A DNA stretch of 56,150 bases, taken from assembly GCA_944372585.1 (NCBI GenBank), contig CALVZQ010000007.1, positions 1-56,150 of the forward strand, in the 5' to 3' direction. The notes beneath the pieces are model-generated. The model was not told the origin of the DNA, searched no databases, and worked only from the letters and a program-made list of their open reading frames with translations. A program made the translations under genes and the position numbers. This document shows, piece after piece, positions 1 to 15,000 of the stretch (positions are counted from its first letter, which is position 1; each line of letters begins with the position of its first letter). This DNA is from an uncultured Clostridia bacterium. Its GTDB lineage: Bacteria; Bacillota; Clostridia; Christensenellales; UBA1242.

Positions 1-77
1 GAAGATGGAAGATACACCTTCAAAGTGGGCAATGACACATTGACAGCGACCTGGCATGCAGACAGATATATGGTGAC
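1..77 (+). repeat. Exact 77-bp direct repeat, copy 1
   Basis: Bases 1-77 are identical to 2434-2510. They mark the boundary of a higher-order repeat unit of the giant gene, encoding the end of one InlB unit (core GNDTLTATW) and the start of the next block. Confidence 0.9.
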
Positions 78-3000
78 GATCAATCTGAACGATGTGACAG
101 TAGGAAACGGAACGACTGCAGCAAATACGACAGTGTCAAATGCAGAAGTAGCAAATGGAAAGATAGAGTTGTATGCGGAATATGACGGGACATATGGAAC
201 GTTGTACACAGCAGAGGGAGAGACAGTGACATTTGCAGAATTCACAGCAGAGACACTGACGAGAGCGGGATATACATTTGCAGGTTTCTACAGCACACAG
301 ATATTGCTTGGAGAAAGCACAGAGGGAGCGACACCGATTACAAGTGAGACAGAGTTTGCGACAGCGAACAATGACACAGTGATCTATGCATACTGGACAG
401 CAAACACAAACACAAGATATACAGTAAATCATTACCTTGAGAAAGTGGGAATAGAGACACCAGAGACAACAAATGCAGATCACTGGGAATTGGCAGAAGA
501 TGGAACAGAGGAGTTCACAAACGGAACGACAGATGCAAATGTGACACCAGCAGTGAAGAGTTACGAAGGGTTCACATCACCATCAACACAGACAGTGACA
601 GTGAAAGCAGATGGAACAACTGTGGTAAATTACTACTACACAAGAAATCAATACGCATTTGACATCAAAGGATTGTTCAATAGTTACATGGAAGAGACAC
701 TGAGTGACACGACAGGACAGAACACCTTCAACATCACAATTGAAGGAGTTGGAGGAGTAACTGCTGTCAACGACAGAACTCTGATGGTGGACTATGGAGC
801 AGAGATAACAATCAACAACATGACACTCTATGCAGGATACACATATGCAGGGTACAGCATAGAGGGAGAGAGCACACTTGCAGAGAGTGGAGAGACAACA
901 TTTGCAGAAATCACATTTGAGATGTACAGTGAAGATGTTGTTGTGACACTGAACTTTGCAGGGAAGGAATATGAGATAGTATATGAATTGAGTGAAGGTC
1001 AAAATGGAGCTTCAAATCCTCTATCATACGAAACATCAATCAATGAGAAAGCATTGACGATAGCAGGTCCAACAAAAGAGGGATATGAGTTTACAGGTTG
1101 GAGCTTGTCATGGACAGACACAGAACACTCAACGACACTTCCAACAATGAGCACAGGAGTGATGACAGTGCCAGTAGACACATATGGAAGCATCACACTT
1201 ACTGCACAATGGGAAGCAAATGAATACACAATTACACTTGATCAAAACAGTGCAACGACAGAAGGAACAAAGAGTGTGGTTGCGACATATGACAGTCCAA
1301 CATTGAGTGTAGAGATTGACAATCCAGAGAGGACAGGACACACCTTCCTTGGCTGGACGACAGGATTGAACACAGGCGATGTAGTGATTGGGACAGATGG
1401 AACACTGCAAGCGAGTGTAGAAGGATACACAGACGAGAGTGGAAACTGGATACTTACAAGTGGAACGACCTTGTATGCAAGCTGGAGAGTACACACATAC
1501 ACAATCAGATTCCATGCAAACACTGGCAGTGGAGAGATGGACGATTTGGCAATGACATATGGAATTGCAAAAGACCTGCCAGCAAACACATTTGAGAAAG
1601 CAGGATTCACGTTCCAAGGCTGGGCAAGGACAGAAGAGAGCACGTCTGTAGAGTATGTGGACGAAGAGAATGTGATAGATCTGACGACAGAAGACGGAGC
1701 AGTGATAGACTTGTATGCAGTATGGATAGCGAATACGAACACAGGATACAAGATAGAGATCTATCAAGAGGCTACGACAGGAGACAGCTATGAGTTGGAA
1801 GATACAATCACGAGAATAGACGGAACGACAGACGAAGCATTGGTGATCACATCAACAAGCACAAGTGTGACGATCAATGAAGTTACATATGCATTTGATG
1901 GATTCACATACAATGCAGGAGCATTTGCGACAAACAAGACAGACAACTCAACAGTGGTAGTTGCAGACGGAAGTTTGGTAGTGAAGGTATACTTTGACAG
2001 GATTCCATACACATTGACAATAGACAAGCAAGAAGGAGTGACAAGTGTCAAAGTTAACGAAGTTGAATTCACAACAGGCGAGTTCTTGTATGGAGCAAGC
2101 ATCAAGATAGACGTGACAGTATCAGAAGGATACACATGGAATGGATTTGCAGTTTCAGGAACAGAGCCAACAGGATTTGATGCAGAAGCATTGAGTCAGA
2201 CAGTGACAATGGGACTTGGAAATGCAACACTCACCGCACAAGCAACGATCAGAAGATTCACACTGACGATAGATCCAGCGAGCGGGGTATATGAAGGAAG
2301 CACAGAGGTAGTTGAGATCACACAAGACTACAACACAACGATAGAGATACCAAACCCAAGCAAGACAGGATATGTGTTTGACGGTTGGGAACTCTCTGCG
2401 ACAGATGGAAGCGAGAATGCATATGGAACATTTGAAGATGGAAGATACACCTTCAAAGTGGGCAATGACACATTGACAGCGACCTGGCATGCAGACAGAT
2501 ATATGGTGACATTGGATCTTAATGATGTAGTCTCTGGAAATGGTTCTACTTATGCGACAAGCAATGTTGGAACTGTAAACAACGGAAAGGTTGAATTGTA
2601 TGTGACATACGATACAGACTATTCTGAAATGTATGTTAATGCAATTGAGACCGAAGGCGAAACTGCATATAACATTGACAATATCACTATTTCAAGAGAT
2701 GGCTATACATTCAATGGATTCTATACTGAAAGAAATATTCTTGGAGCAGAAACAACTGTTGGTGATAAAGTTATTTCTACAATGGGATTTGCAACAGCAA
2801 ACAATGAAACGGTATTGTATGCATATTGGACGGCAAATGAAAATACAGCATACAAAGTATATCATCGTCAAGTTAATGTCGGAGTTTATGACAACTTCAC
2901 GGAAGAAAACAGTGTTTTGATTGATGCTGACGATTTGACAGGAACGACTGATTCAATTGTGACGCCAGCAACAAAGACTTATGTTGGATTTGTTACACCT

Positions 3001-6000
3001 GATGTCCAACAATTGACAATTGGTGCCGATGGACAATCTTCAATCACATATTATTATGCAAGACAACAATATTCTCTTACATTGGAATTGCAAACTGGTG
3101 TTTCAACCGCAAGTGCAAGTGGAATAGGCTTGGTTGAGCAGGATATTGATGAAGATGAAGATAGCGCAAAAGCATATTTGGTTCAATATGGTGCAAATAT
3201 TACTCTTGCTGCAACATCAAGCACTGGATATTCAATGACTGGATTCACGGGATATGCAGTAGATAATTTGGAAATCACAGAAGAAAACACACAAGCAACA
3301 GCAACACTCAGCATGCCAAGTGCAATGGTTCAATTGGTTGCAACAGCAACTGCAAACAGATATGTTGTTAAATTGAATGTCAACGCTGGAGCAGATGAAG
3401 TTGTAAGTGCAAATGTTGATGCTCCTGTTGTCGATGGAATCATCACTTTGTATGGAGAATACAACGGAACATATGGAACTCTTTACACCGCTGATGGAAC
3501 AGCAGTAACTCTTGGAAGTCTTGGGCTTCAAAGAGACGGGCATGCATTTGAAGGTTGGTTTACAACACCTATAGAAGATGATGCAAGCACTGCAGATGCA
3601 ACAGAAATTTTGGCGACTACAAAATTTGACCTTACAACAGAAAGCGAAATCTTTGCTTATTGGTCAGTTGATTCTTACACATTGACAGTTAAATATGTTT
3701 ATTCAGAAGACAGCATTGAAGGAATTGCTGGAACACAAGCATTTGAAGACCAATCAATCACAGTCAAATTTGGTGCAGAAGCATACATTGACAGCCCAGT
3801 GCTTTATGGTTATACTGCAGACCAGACAAGAGTTGGTTTTGCAAATATGCCAGCAAGCAATGAGACAATCACTGTTGTTTACACCGCAAATCCTTACACA
3901 ATTTCATATGTGGAAGATGGCGGAACAATAAGTGGTGAGGCTGGAACAGATTACACAACAAATTACACTAAAGAAGTTGGCATCAACCTTCCAAGCATAA
4001 TTAAGGTTGGTTACACCTTTGCAGGCTGGCAAGTTACAACTGACTTTGGTGGAGATTTGACATTAGGAAATTGGGAACTTGATGATGTATACACAGAAAG
4101 TTCAATTTCAGCAGGAATGTACGGAAATGTGACTTTGACTGCCACTTGGACAGTGGATACTGATACCGAATATAAGATTAACATCTTCAGACAGACAACT
4201 GCAGGTGGAGACAACTACGAAAAAACAGTCGTAACAAGAAATGACGGAATAACAGACAGTTCGGTTGAGGTTGCCAAGTCTGGAACGGGTGTGACAATCA
4301 ATGATGTCACATATGCTCCTGATGGATTCACTTATGAAGAAGGAAAGACAACTTCAAACAACACAATTGAAGGAGAGTTTGTTGTTAAAGCTGACGGAAC
4401 ATTGGAAATTGATGTGTACTTCTCAAGAAATCCATACAACTTGACCATCAACAAACAAGACGGAATTGAAAGTGTCAAAGTCAATGGAGTTGAGTTTACA
4501 ACAGGCGAATTCTTGTTTGAAGCTAGCATTTCAATTGAAGTGGAAGTAGCAGAAGGTTACACATGGAACGAGTTTGCAGTTTCTGGAACAACTCCAACAA
4601 ACTTTGATCCAAGCAAGACAACGCAAACAGTTCTGATGGGAATTGGCGACACTGTTTTGACAGCACAAGCAACAATCAGAAGCTTTACTCTGACGATTGA
4701 TCCTGCAAGTGGTTTGTATAATGGCAGTGCAGACGAATTTGAAGTGACACAAAACTATGGAAGCACTTATGCAGTTTTGACTCCTGTTAAAGAAGGTTAC
4801 AAGTTTATTGGTTGGAACAAGAATGAAGGATTCAAGGGAAATCTTGTTGAAACAGAAGATGGATTCTTGTACACCTTCGGTGAAGGAAACGACACATTGA
4901 CTGCCACATGGCAAGCAAGACGATATGCAGTGAACATCAATTTGAATGATGTGAACTTCAACAATGGTTCGACATCAGCAACATTTGAAGTGACAACAAA
5001 TGAAGATGTTTCGTTGAATAGTTTGATAAACGATGGCATCTTGACACTATATGCAACTTATGACAGTGATTATGCAACTCTTTACACATCAGAAAACGGA
5101 ACTGACTATGTTCAGTTTGCAGATCTTTTGAGCGTGACTAGAGAGGGATACAACTTTGTTAAATTCTCATCAAATGCTCAAGGAACAGATGAAATTTTGA
5201 GCAGTGAATTGTGTGACACAACAACCGCAACCACAATTTATGCAATTTGGAGTGCTAAGCCTTATACACTCACAGTTGAAAAGAATTTGGAACAATTGGA
5301 TATCACAGTCATTGGAGCAACAATTGTTGAAGGAACAACAAATCAATACACTGTTATGTTTGACACAACAGTGAGATTGACAGCTTCAGTTTATGCCGGA
5401 TATCACTTCAACAATTGGACAATAGATGAAGAAGTCAAAGAAATTTCTGCAACTTATGATTATAGACACACGACAGATTCAAACGTGGCAATACGTGCCA
5501 ATGTTGTTGCAAACACATATATCATTTCTTATGATCCAAATGGTGGCGAAGGCTTGATAGCTTCTGAGAATGTTAACTATGGAGAAAGTGTAATTTTGAG
5601 CAATGGCGACGGCTTCAGCAAAGAAGGTTACACACTCACTGGCTGGACATATGACGGCACAAATTATGCCCTTGGAGCTTCTGTTAACAGTTTGACAGAT
5701 GTTGACAATGGCGAAGTTGTGATGATGGCTGTTTGGACACCAAACGACTATGTTGTGACATTTGAAACAAATCTTGGCTCCGCAGTTGACAACTTACCTG
5801 CAACTTATGATCAAGCGGTTGAAATTGTTGGAACAACAAACAGAGCAGGATACAACTTTGTTGGTTGGTCAACCACAAACGGAACATCTGCAGATTTTGA
5901 AAGAGTCGCAGACATTGGAGAACATGAAAACCTTACTGCTTATCTGATTGGAGAGGGCAAAGAAGGCGGAATCTATTTGTTTGAAGGCAAGTATTATGTG

Positions 6001-9000
6001 TTCAACTTGACGAGCGAAGACAATGACGAAGTTGTTGTTTATGCAATTTGGACAGTTGGCGCCGCACAATACAAAGTTGAATACTATCTTGAAAATGTTG
6101 ACAATGATCAGTACACACTTGATGCAACTCGAAGCAAATTCATTGACAGTGTCACAGGAACAGAAGTTGAAATTGAACAGTTGACAATTGAAGGATTCGT
6201 GATCAATCTCAACCATGAAAACACCCTTTTGAGCGGTGTTGTTACTGGAGATTCTTCACTTGTTTTGAGATTGTATTACACAAGAGAAATCTACACTGTT
6301 GACTTTGTGACACCAAGACTTGGAGTTAAATCAGTCACAGGTGATGGAGAATACAAATTTGGTGCAAATGTGTCAGTTTCTGTTGAGGTTTCTGACGGAT
6401 ATGAACTTGGCCAAATCACATATGGACAGGACGGAGTTTTGACTTCTGAAGATTTGCCTTATGAATTTGAAATCAGTTCAAACATGACATTTGTTGTGAC
6501 TGTGACAGCATTGCCATTTGAATACAACATCAGGTACAACTTCGAGAAATTGGACGGAACAGGTTATGAAACAGACCCTGAAGTTGCTGATGCAATTCTT
6601 TCGGCAAAAGTTGACACAGAAATCAAATACGACATGATTTCTGAAAAACTGGTTGAATTTGACGGATTTACATACGAAAGTATGGAAACTGGAATCACTG
6701 TTAAACCAGAAGACAATGCAACAGTTGTCAACGTTTACTACTCAAGAAACAACTACACATTGACATTGCAAACAACAAAAGGCGTTTTGAGCCTTGCTGC
6801 AGAAACAGATGCTTTCTATGTTGTTGAAATCACAGAAGATGTGCCAGAAAACGAAAAACAATATTCAGTTCGCTATGGTGCAGAAGTCAATTTGATTTAC
6901 GACATCAGAGATGGATTTGAATTTGACAGCTGGTCATCTGACTATGTGACCGGAAGCGAAGAAAGTGGATTTGTTATTGCAGAAATGCCATTTGAAGATC
7001 TGACAATCTACATTAACACAACCACACTGCAAGTTGAGTTCACAGTTCACTATCATTTGGAAAAGATGAGCAGCAGTGGTGGAAGCGATCTTGAAAATGA
7101 TTATGTTTATTACAGTCAATATGACGAAACAAAACAAGGTTACACAGATGAAGAGATTGAAAGTGTTGACAACTTGAACTTGAGAGAAATTCCAGGATTT
7201 ACTTACTCAACGTTTGCAAGCGGAGTGATCATCAATGGAGATAAGAGCACAGTTCTTGATGTTTACTATTTGAGAAATTCAATTGATGTAGATGTTTCTA
7301 TGACAGAAGGTATTGCAAAAGTTGTTGCAACTGTCAGCGAAGAAGAGGGTGCTTATGCCTTCACAAAAGAATTTACATCAGCTGGAACATTCTCAGTTAA
7401 ATATGGTGCAAAGGTCGTTTTGACCTATGAACTTGTAAAAGTTAATGATGAAACAGGTTACAGTTTTGCAGGCTGGACCGGTGGTGTGCAAGAAGAAGCT
7501 GGCACATACTATATCATCGCAGGTACAACAGACTTCAACATCTCTGCAACCGCAACAAACAATCCATACACCATCACATTCTATGGCAATGGTGGGCAAT
7601 ACATCAAAGTTTTGGTTGAAGGAACTGATGACACAGAAGCAACAACCGAAATTGTAACTCAAATCACACAAGATGTTGTTTACAACAGAAGTGTTGTTTT
7701 GACAAAGAATGTGTTTACACGCACTGGATACATTTTCCAAGGCTGGTCAACAGATCCTGAAGGAGAGGTTGAATATACTGACGAACAAGAATTTGTTTAT
7801 TCAATCATTGGCGATCTTGAACTCTATGCAGTTTGGACACCTATCAAATATAACGTTGAATACAATGCAAACGGTGGTGACGGAGTGATGACTGGTCACA
7901 CAGACATTGCATATGGTCAAGAATTTGATTTGAACGAAAATCAATTCACACTCACAGGACACACATTCAATGGCTGGAGTTATGAAGCTGATGACACGAC
8001 AACCAAAACAATCAGCAAGGACGCAACAACGGCTCAAGATTTGACTGCAACAAATGGCAAGACGGTCACACTCTATGCAGTATGGCTGGAAAACAAATAC
8101 ACATTGACATACAATTCAAACTATTCATCTGTGACAAGTGAAGCCACTGATGAGACATCAGATCCTGAAACTTATGGATACACAGCAGACATCTTGATCA
8201 AAGATGCAAGTGCAACCAGTTTGGAATTTGCTGTGACGGGCTATAAGTTTGTTGGCTGGTCAAGAAGTGCTGATGGCTCTGGAACATTGCTCAGAGCAGG
8301 AGAAACAGTCAATGGACTGACAGCAGACGTTGATGGAGAAGTTGTTCTCTATGCAGTCTGGACACCAATCACATACAGCATTTCTTTTGCAAACAATGGT
8401 GGAAGTGGAGAAATGGCAACAATGGAAGGCATCAACTACGACGTTGAAGTTAAGTTGACTAAGAACACGTTCACAAAGATTGGATATGATTTTGCGGGTT
8501 GGACATATCAAGATGACACCGGGGCAAGTCACGACTTGGCAGACGAAGAAACAGTTAAGAATTTGACTGCAACTGATGGAGAAGTTGTCATCTTGACAGC
8601 AAAATGGACAGCAACAGAATATTCAATCACATATCTTCCAAATGCTGGAACGTTTGATTCTTCACTTCAATTGGAAGAAGACGGAACTTACGAGACAACT
8701 TTCACAATTGAAGATGACGTCGTTTTGATTGCTGGAGACATGCTGACAAAAGTTGGACACACACTCATTGGATATTCATTCAGTGAAATCTCTGGAAACT
8801 GGGCAGAGAAAGTTGACGGAGATATTGCACTTTCGGCTTTGACAAACAACACAATCAGCAAGGGTGTATATGGTGACGTGAAATTGCAGGCTAAATGGTC
8901 TGTCAACAGTTACACACTGACAATCAACTATCAATATGCTGATGGAGACGAAGCACATGAAACATACACAGAACAAGTGCCTTATGGCTTAGACTTCAAT

Positions 9001-12000
9001 GTTGCATCTCCAGAAATTGAAGGTTACACTGCTTCACCAAGTGCAATTGTTGGAACAATGGATTCAGTTGATGGAAAGACATATTTGGTTGTCTATAATG
9101 CAAATGTCTATGATTTGACATTCAATCTTAATGATGCTGAAGGTTCTTCAAGAGCATCAATTGAATATACAACAGTCAAGGTTGTTTATGACAGCACATA
9201 TGCTGATGCCTATGTTGAGGTTGAAGGTTCTGACAACTTGCCAGTTGGACTTCCAATACCAGAACGTCAAGGATATCAATTTGCTGGTTGGTATTTGACA
9301 GCGGATCTCAATGATGCTGATTTAATCACAGAAGAAATGACCGTTAAGATCACGGAAAACACAACATTGTTTGCTAAGTGGACAGCAAACACAAACACCA
9401 AGTTTACTGTTGAATATAAATTCGAAAGTCTTGACGGACAGACATATGAACTTAGAACAGATTTGCAAGAGACAATCACAGATCAGGGCACAACTGATAC
9501 TCCAATCACAGAAGAAATGGTTGTTGCTTTGACAGGTGGAGCATATCCAACAATTGCTGGATTCAAGTTTGAAGCAGTCGAACTTGCAACAATCACTGCA
9601 GACGGAAATGCTGTTGTGACTGTCAAGTATGAAAGAGACTACTTCACATTGACCTTGAGTGTTGAAGACGGTGTGGGAGAATTTGTTGCAACCACAGAAG
9701 AGCAATCAACTGAAGAAGGATTCTACATCAAAGACAACAGCGATGGAACATACAGTGTAAGATATGAAGCAACTGTTGTTCTCAACCATACAATTTCTGA
9801 CAATGGATATGACTTTGCCGGATATGTAAGTGACGAAATTGCAACAATCACAGACAGCAAATTTGAAATGATTGCTGGCAACGTTGAAATCACTGCAACA
9901 ACAGATCCAAAACCATACACAATCACATTCCATGGAAATGATGGAATGACAGCCGATGGATTGGATTATTACACACAATCTGGTGCAGAAGTTGTTTACA
10001 AAGCAGAGGTTACACTCACTGCAAACTTGTTCTTAAATGATGGTTACACATTCAGAGGTTGGGCTCTCAGCGAAGAAGATGCCGACAACAGAATCTATGA
10101 CTATGCTGAAGAAGCAACATTCGTGATGACAACTTACAGTGCAAACGTTGACCTTTATGCAGTATGGCGTCCAATTGGATATGATTTGACATTGGAAGGA
10201 GACGCAGGTGTTGACATCAGCAAGGCGGTTGTCACTGTAAACGGCGAAAAGATCGTTCTTGAAGACAAGATGTTGATCGACTATGACAGCACTGTTAGGG
10301 TTTATTATACCTACACTGATGAAAATGGAACATCAACTGTTGTCAAGGGTGGTTATGACTTTGTTGGATTTAAGATTGGAGACGATGTTGTTGGAACGGG
10401 AGAATATTATGAATTTATATTCCATGGAAACACAACGGTTGTTTTGACATCAACTCCAAGAGATGACACAAGATTTAAGGTTGTTTATCAAACAAAAGAT
10501 TTGGTTGGAACTGGATACACAGATGTTGATGAAAGAATTGTTGAAAACGGAACAACTGACAAAGCAGTCACATATGGCTACTTGAATGGACTTGGAGTGA
10601 TCAACAGTTATGAAGGCTTTGTTTATACAGCATTTGAAGACCAAGATGGAAGTGGAACCGTTACAATCAAATATGGCAACGACACAGAAGAAGGTTATGC
10701 AACAACAATCTACATCAAATATGACAGACTCCCTTACAAACTCACATTAGTTTCTTCTGAAGGAGTCAGAACATTTGTTCCTGTTGAAACAATTGAAGAT
10801 TCAATCACTGCAATTGAAGGGGATTATCAAGTTTACTTCGAAACCCCATTCAATGTCAGCCTTGAGATGTTCAATGGATATTCATTCGACTCATTCACCG
10901 TTGAAGCAGAATACACACAAGGTTCTGTGAGTCTTGGCGAAGGAACAAAGTGGACATTGACTGCAGGTGAAGATGGATATTATTATGGTGACACAAAAGT
11001 TTTGGGACTTGTTTATGATGAAGAAAGTGGAATGTATGTTGTTGACAAGATGCCAGCATACAACATCACGATCACAACATCATCTTCTGCAAACACATAT
11101 CAAATTATCTATCACAGAAACCTTGATGGTGATGATGAAGAAAAGACAAGTGAAGATGTTGTTTATAACACTGCTTACACAATCAAACATGCAAACACAT
11201 TGACATGGAGCAAACCGGGATATTCATTCATGGGTTGGGCAAACTCCGAAGAAAATGCTGCAGCACAAGTTCTTCAATATGAATTTGACGATTTGAATGA
11301 CTTGCAATTCTCAGCATTCAACTTCTATGACAATGTTGAACTTTGGGCAGTTTGGTCAGCAGACGACAATTACTACACAATTGAGTATTACTTCGAAACT
11401 CTTGACGGACAATTTGAAATTGATTCAAGCTTGACAAAGACATACACAGGAAAAACTGATGAATTTGTTGAATATGAAGCAATTGAAAAGACTGGATATG
11501 AGTTTGATGCCGACAACGAAGACAATGTTCTCAGCGGAAACATCTTGCCAGATGATGCCCTTGTTTTGAAAGTTTACTACACAAGAATTTGGTACACATT
11601 GACCGTTAACTTTGATGCTGGAATCTCTGCAATTACTGCCGAATCTGACTATATCAGAGAAGAAAACCTGGCAACTTCAGTGTTTACTGCAGAAGTTAAA
11701 CATGGTGCAACTGTGACACTTGACTACACTCTCAATGAAGGATATGATTTTGCTGGTTATGAAGAAGAGAGTTCGACAGAAACTGATGTTGCAAGTGGAG
11801 AGTTTGTGATGCCAATTTCAGACATCAGCATCAATGTTTTGACAACACCAAAGACATACACACTCACATTCAAGGGTAATGGCGGAACATTTGTTGACGA
11901 AACAGACATGCAAGAAAAAGATTCTTACACTCAAGAATTTGCATATCTTACATCTTCAAACTTGACACCAGTTAAGTTTGAACTTGAAGGTTACACATTC

Positions 12001-15000
12001 AAAAACTGGACAATCACAGTCGATGCTGAAACAGTTTTGACTTTGAGTGATGGAGAATTGTTTGCATATAATTACGCAAAAGATTTGGAAGCAGTTGCAA
12101 ACTGGGACGCAAATCCTGACACTAAATATACTGTCAACTATTATGCTCAAAAGATTGACGGAACATATGAAATGGTTGGAAGTGCCGAACTTCAAGGATA
12201 CACAAACTCAGAAATCACTGATGCAATGGTTCAAGAAGGATTTGCACAAATTGAAATCACAAGAGAAGGCTATGTATATAACAGAATAAGAGAAACCGAA
12301 CCTGTTATTGCTGGAGATGGTTCTACAGTTGTTAATGTCGAATACAACTTGGCATCATTCAATGTTGTGTTTGACATGACAGATGAAGATGGAGAAGTTT
12401 TTGTTGGAATTGACAATGTTGAATTCATCTACAACTCAACAGATGGTGAAGACAAGACTGCAAATGTTTCAAATGGATCTTCAATTTCTGTTCAATACAC
12501 AGCAAACTTCAAGATCAAGGTCACAACTGTTGCTGGTTACACATTCAAACAAATCACGATCACTGCTGATGGTTTGCACAGAGTTTTCACATCAGAAGAT
12601 GCCGATGAACAAGGTTACATTTCATATACAATGCCAGAATATGCACTCAACATCAAGGTTGAAATTGAAAATGAGACCTATGTCATCACATATCACAAAA
12701 ATTTGAATGGAGACAACACAACCACAACTCAAAATGTGACATATTTGGAAGAAAATGTCAGACTTTCAGAAATGTTTGTTCAAACTGGTTACACACTTTT
12801 GGGCTGGGCAACAAGTCCAGAAAGCGAAGAAGTGATTTATGAACTTAATGACACCATTGCAGTTTATGACAGAACAGAAGGACTTGATTTGTATGGTGTT
12901 TGGGAAGCAAACAAATACACAATCAAATACAACAACAATGGTGGACAAGGAGCAATCCAAGACAAAGAAGTTTCTTATGATGAACTTGTTGAGTTAGATG
13001 ATCATTCAACTTTCACAAAGACAGGATTCTCATTTGTAGGTTGGTCAACATCTGTTGAAGAAAACACAATGTCTGAAGTGACAAATGTAGACGAAATTCA
13101 AAGCGCAGGCATTTTCTATGTGACAAGCGAAGATAAGTATTATGCATTCAATCTTGCTGGAGACACTGTTGCAAACAGCGAAATTGTCATCTATGCATAC
13201 TGGCAACCTTTGAAATATAATGTCAAATTGGCATATGAAGTTGGAAGTGACACAACTTATGACGTTGGATTGTTAGAGTATGGAAAAGAATACACATTGC
13301 CTGCATTTAATACACTTGGTTGGAATAATGCTGGTTATGAATTTAGCGGTTGGTATTATTTTGATGATGAAGGTGAACGTCAAGAAATTCTTTGTTCAGT
13401 TAGCGAGACTCCAACAATTTCCAACTTGACCTTGGTTGAGAACAAAGAAGTTGTCATTTATACAATTTGGGGCAAAGGAATGACATCTTTCAGAATCAGA
13501 ATTCTTCTTGAAACCCTTAATGGCAACTATGGTGCATCAGAAGGCAATTATATTGACATAACAAACAATGTCATTGAGACTGACAGTGTGGTGACAAGCA
13601 GAATTGCTTATGACGATTATATTGTTGGAACTCAATATGAAAACATTCAAGGTTTCGCATTTGATAGCGATCAATCAGACAGTCAAGTTATTTCTGGTGC
13701 AGGAACAACAACAGTTTTGGTTTACTTTGAAAGACAGTCATACAAACTCACAATCAACAAAGGTGAAAATATAGAATCTGTTTCAATCACAACAGAAACA
13801 AATTCTCATTCAATTGACACGACAACTGATGACTTTGTGACGTATAATGTCAAGTATGAAGACAAAGTGACAATGAGTTTGCAAGAAGCAGAAGGTTATG
13901 GAAATGGTTACTTTGAAATTGACATTCCAAAATCAGTCGCAGGAGCAACTTTGGAAGCAGATGGAATTTCTCTCTATATGAAAGGACAACAAGAGGGAAC
14001 TCAACTTGCTGGAGACATCACAGTCAACACAACAGCTGTTGCCAACAAAGACACGAGATACACAATTCAGGTTTACAAACAAAATCTTGAACTTGAATAT
14101 GATGTGACACCAAGTTATACAACCTATTCAACTGGAGAGACAGGTGCAGAGATTGATGAAGATGCAGTTAGAGCACTTGTTGAAGGAAACGAAACTTACG
14201 ACTTTAGCGGATTTGACTATTTGATGACCACATTTGAAAATGGCAACACAATTTTGGGTGATGGCTCAACAGTCGTTAAACTTTACTACACAAGAAACTA
14301 TTATTATGTTGATCTGAGCATTGAAAACAACAATGCAATCACAACTGAGTCAACAGGTGGAAGATTCTTGTTTGACGAAGAAGTGACATTCAAATTCACA
14401 TTGAATAAGGGATACACGCTGAACAAGGATACTGGTTTTACAATTGTCGACGCAGAAGGCGAAGTTGTTGAAGGTGTCAGATACACAGTTATGGAAGAAG
14501 ACAATGATATCGGAACAAAAGACTTCACACTTGTCCTTAGAGTTCCATCTCAAGAAATTTCTCTCAGCATCAAACCTGAAACAAGAGAGGATACTGCATA
14601 TACAGTTGTTTATCTGTTCCAAACAACAGCTCTTGGAGCAAATTATGAAGAAGATTCAAATTATCCAAGTGTTCCAATGATTGGCGAAACAGAGCATATC
14701 TTAACAAGAGAAGACATAAATTATGGCAGTGTCGAAGTGGCAGGATTTGAGATTGATCACAGCTCGGTTGATGGCAATAATGTTGCAATTGCAGGAGATG
14801 GAAGCACAATTGTTTACATCTACTACAACAGACAAGAATTTGATATGACTGTCACATTTGTAGATGAAATGAATGGTATGATTGCCGGATCATTCAAAGT
14901 TCTTGTCAATGGTGTGGACGCGACAATAATTGAAGGAAACACCTATAGTATTGCTTATGGGCAAACATTTGAAATTTCATTTGACATTGCAAGTGGTTTC

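Noticed and set aside
136..1767. Long antisense frames in the giant gene rich in Cys and Val
   Set aside because: These are shadows of the Thr/Ala/Val-rich repeats on the other strand, with no start signals.
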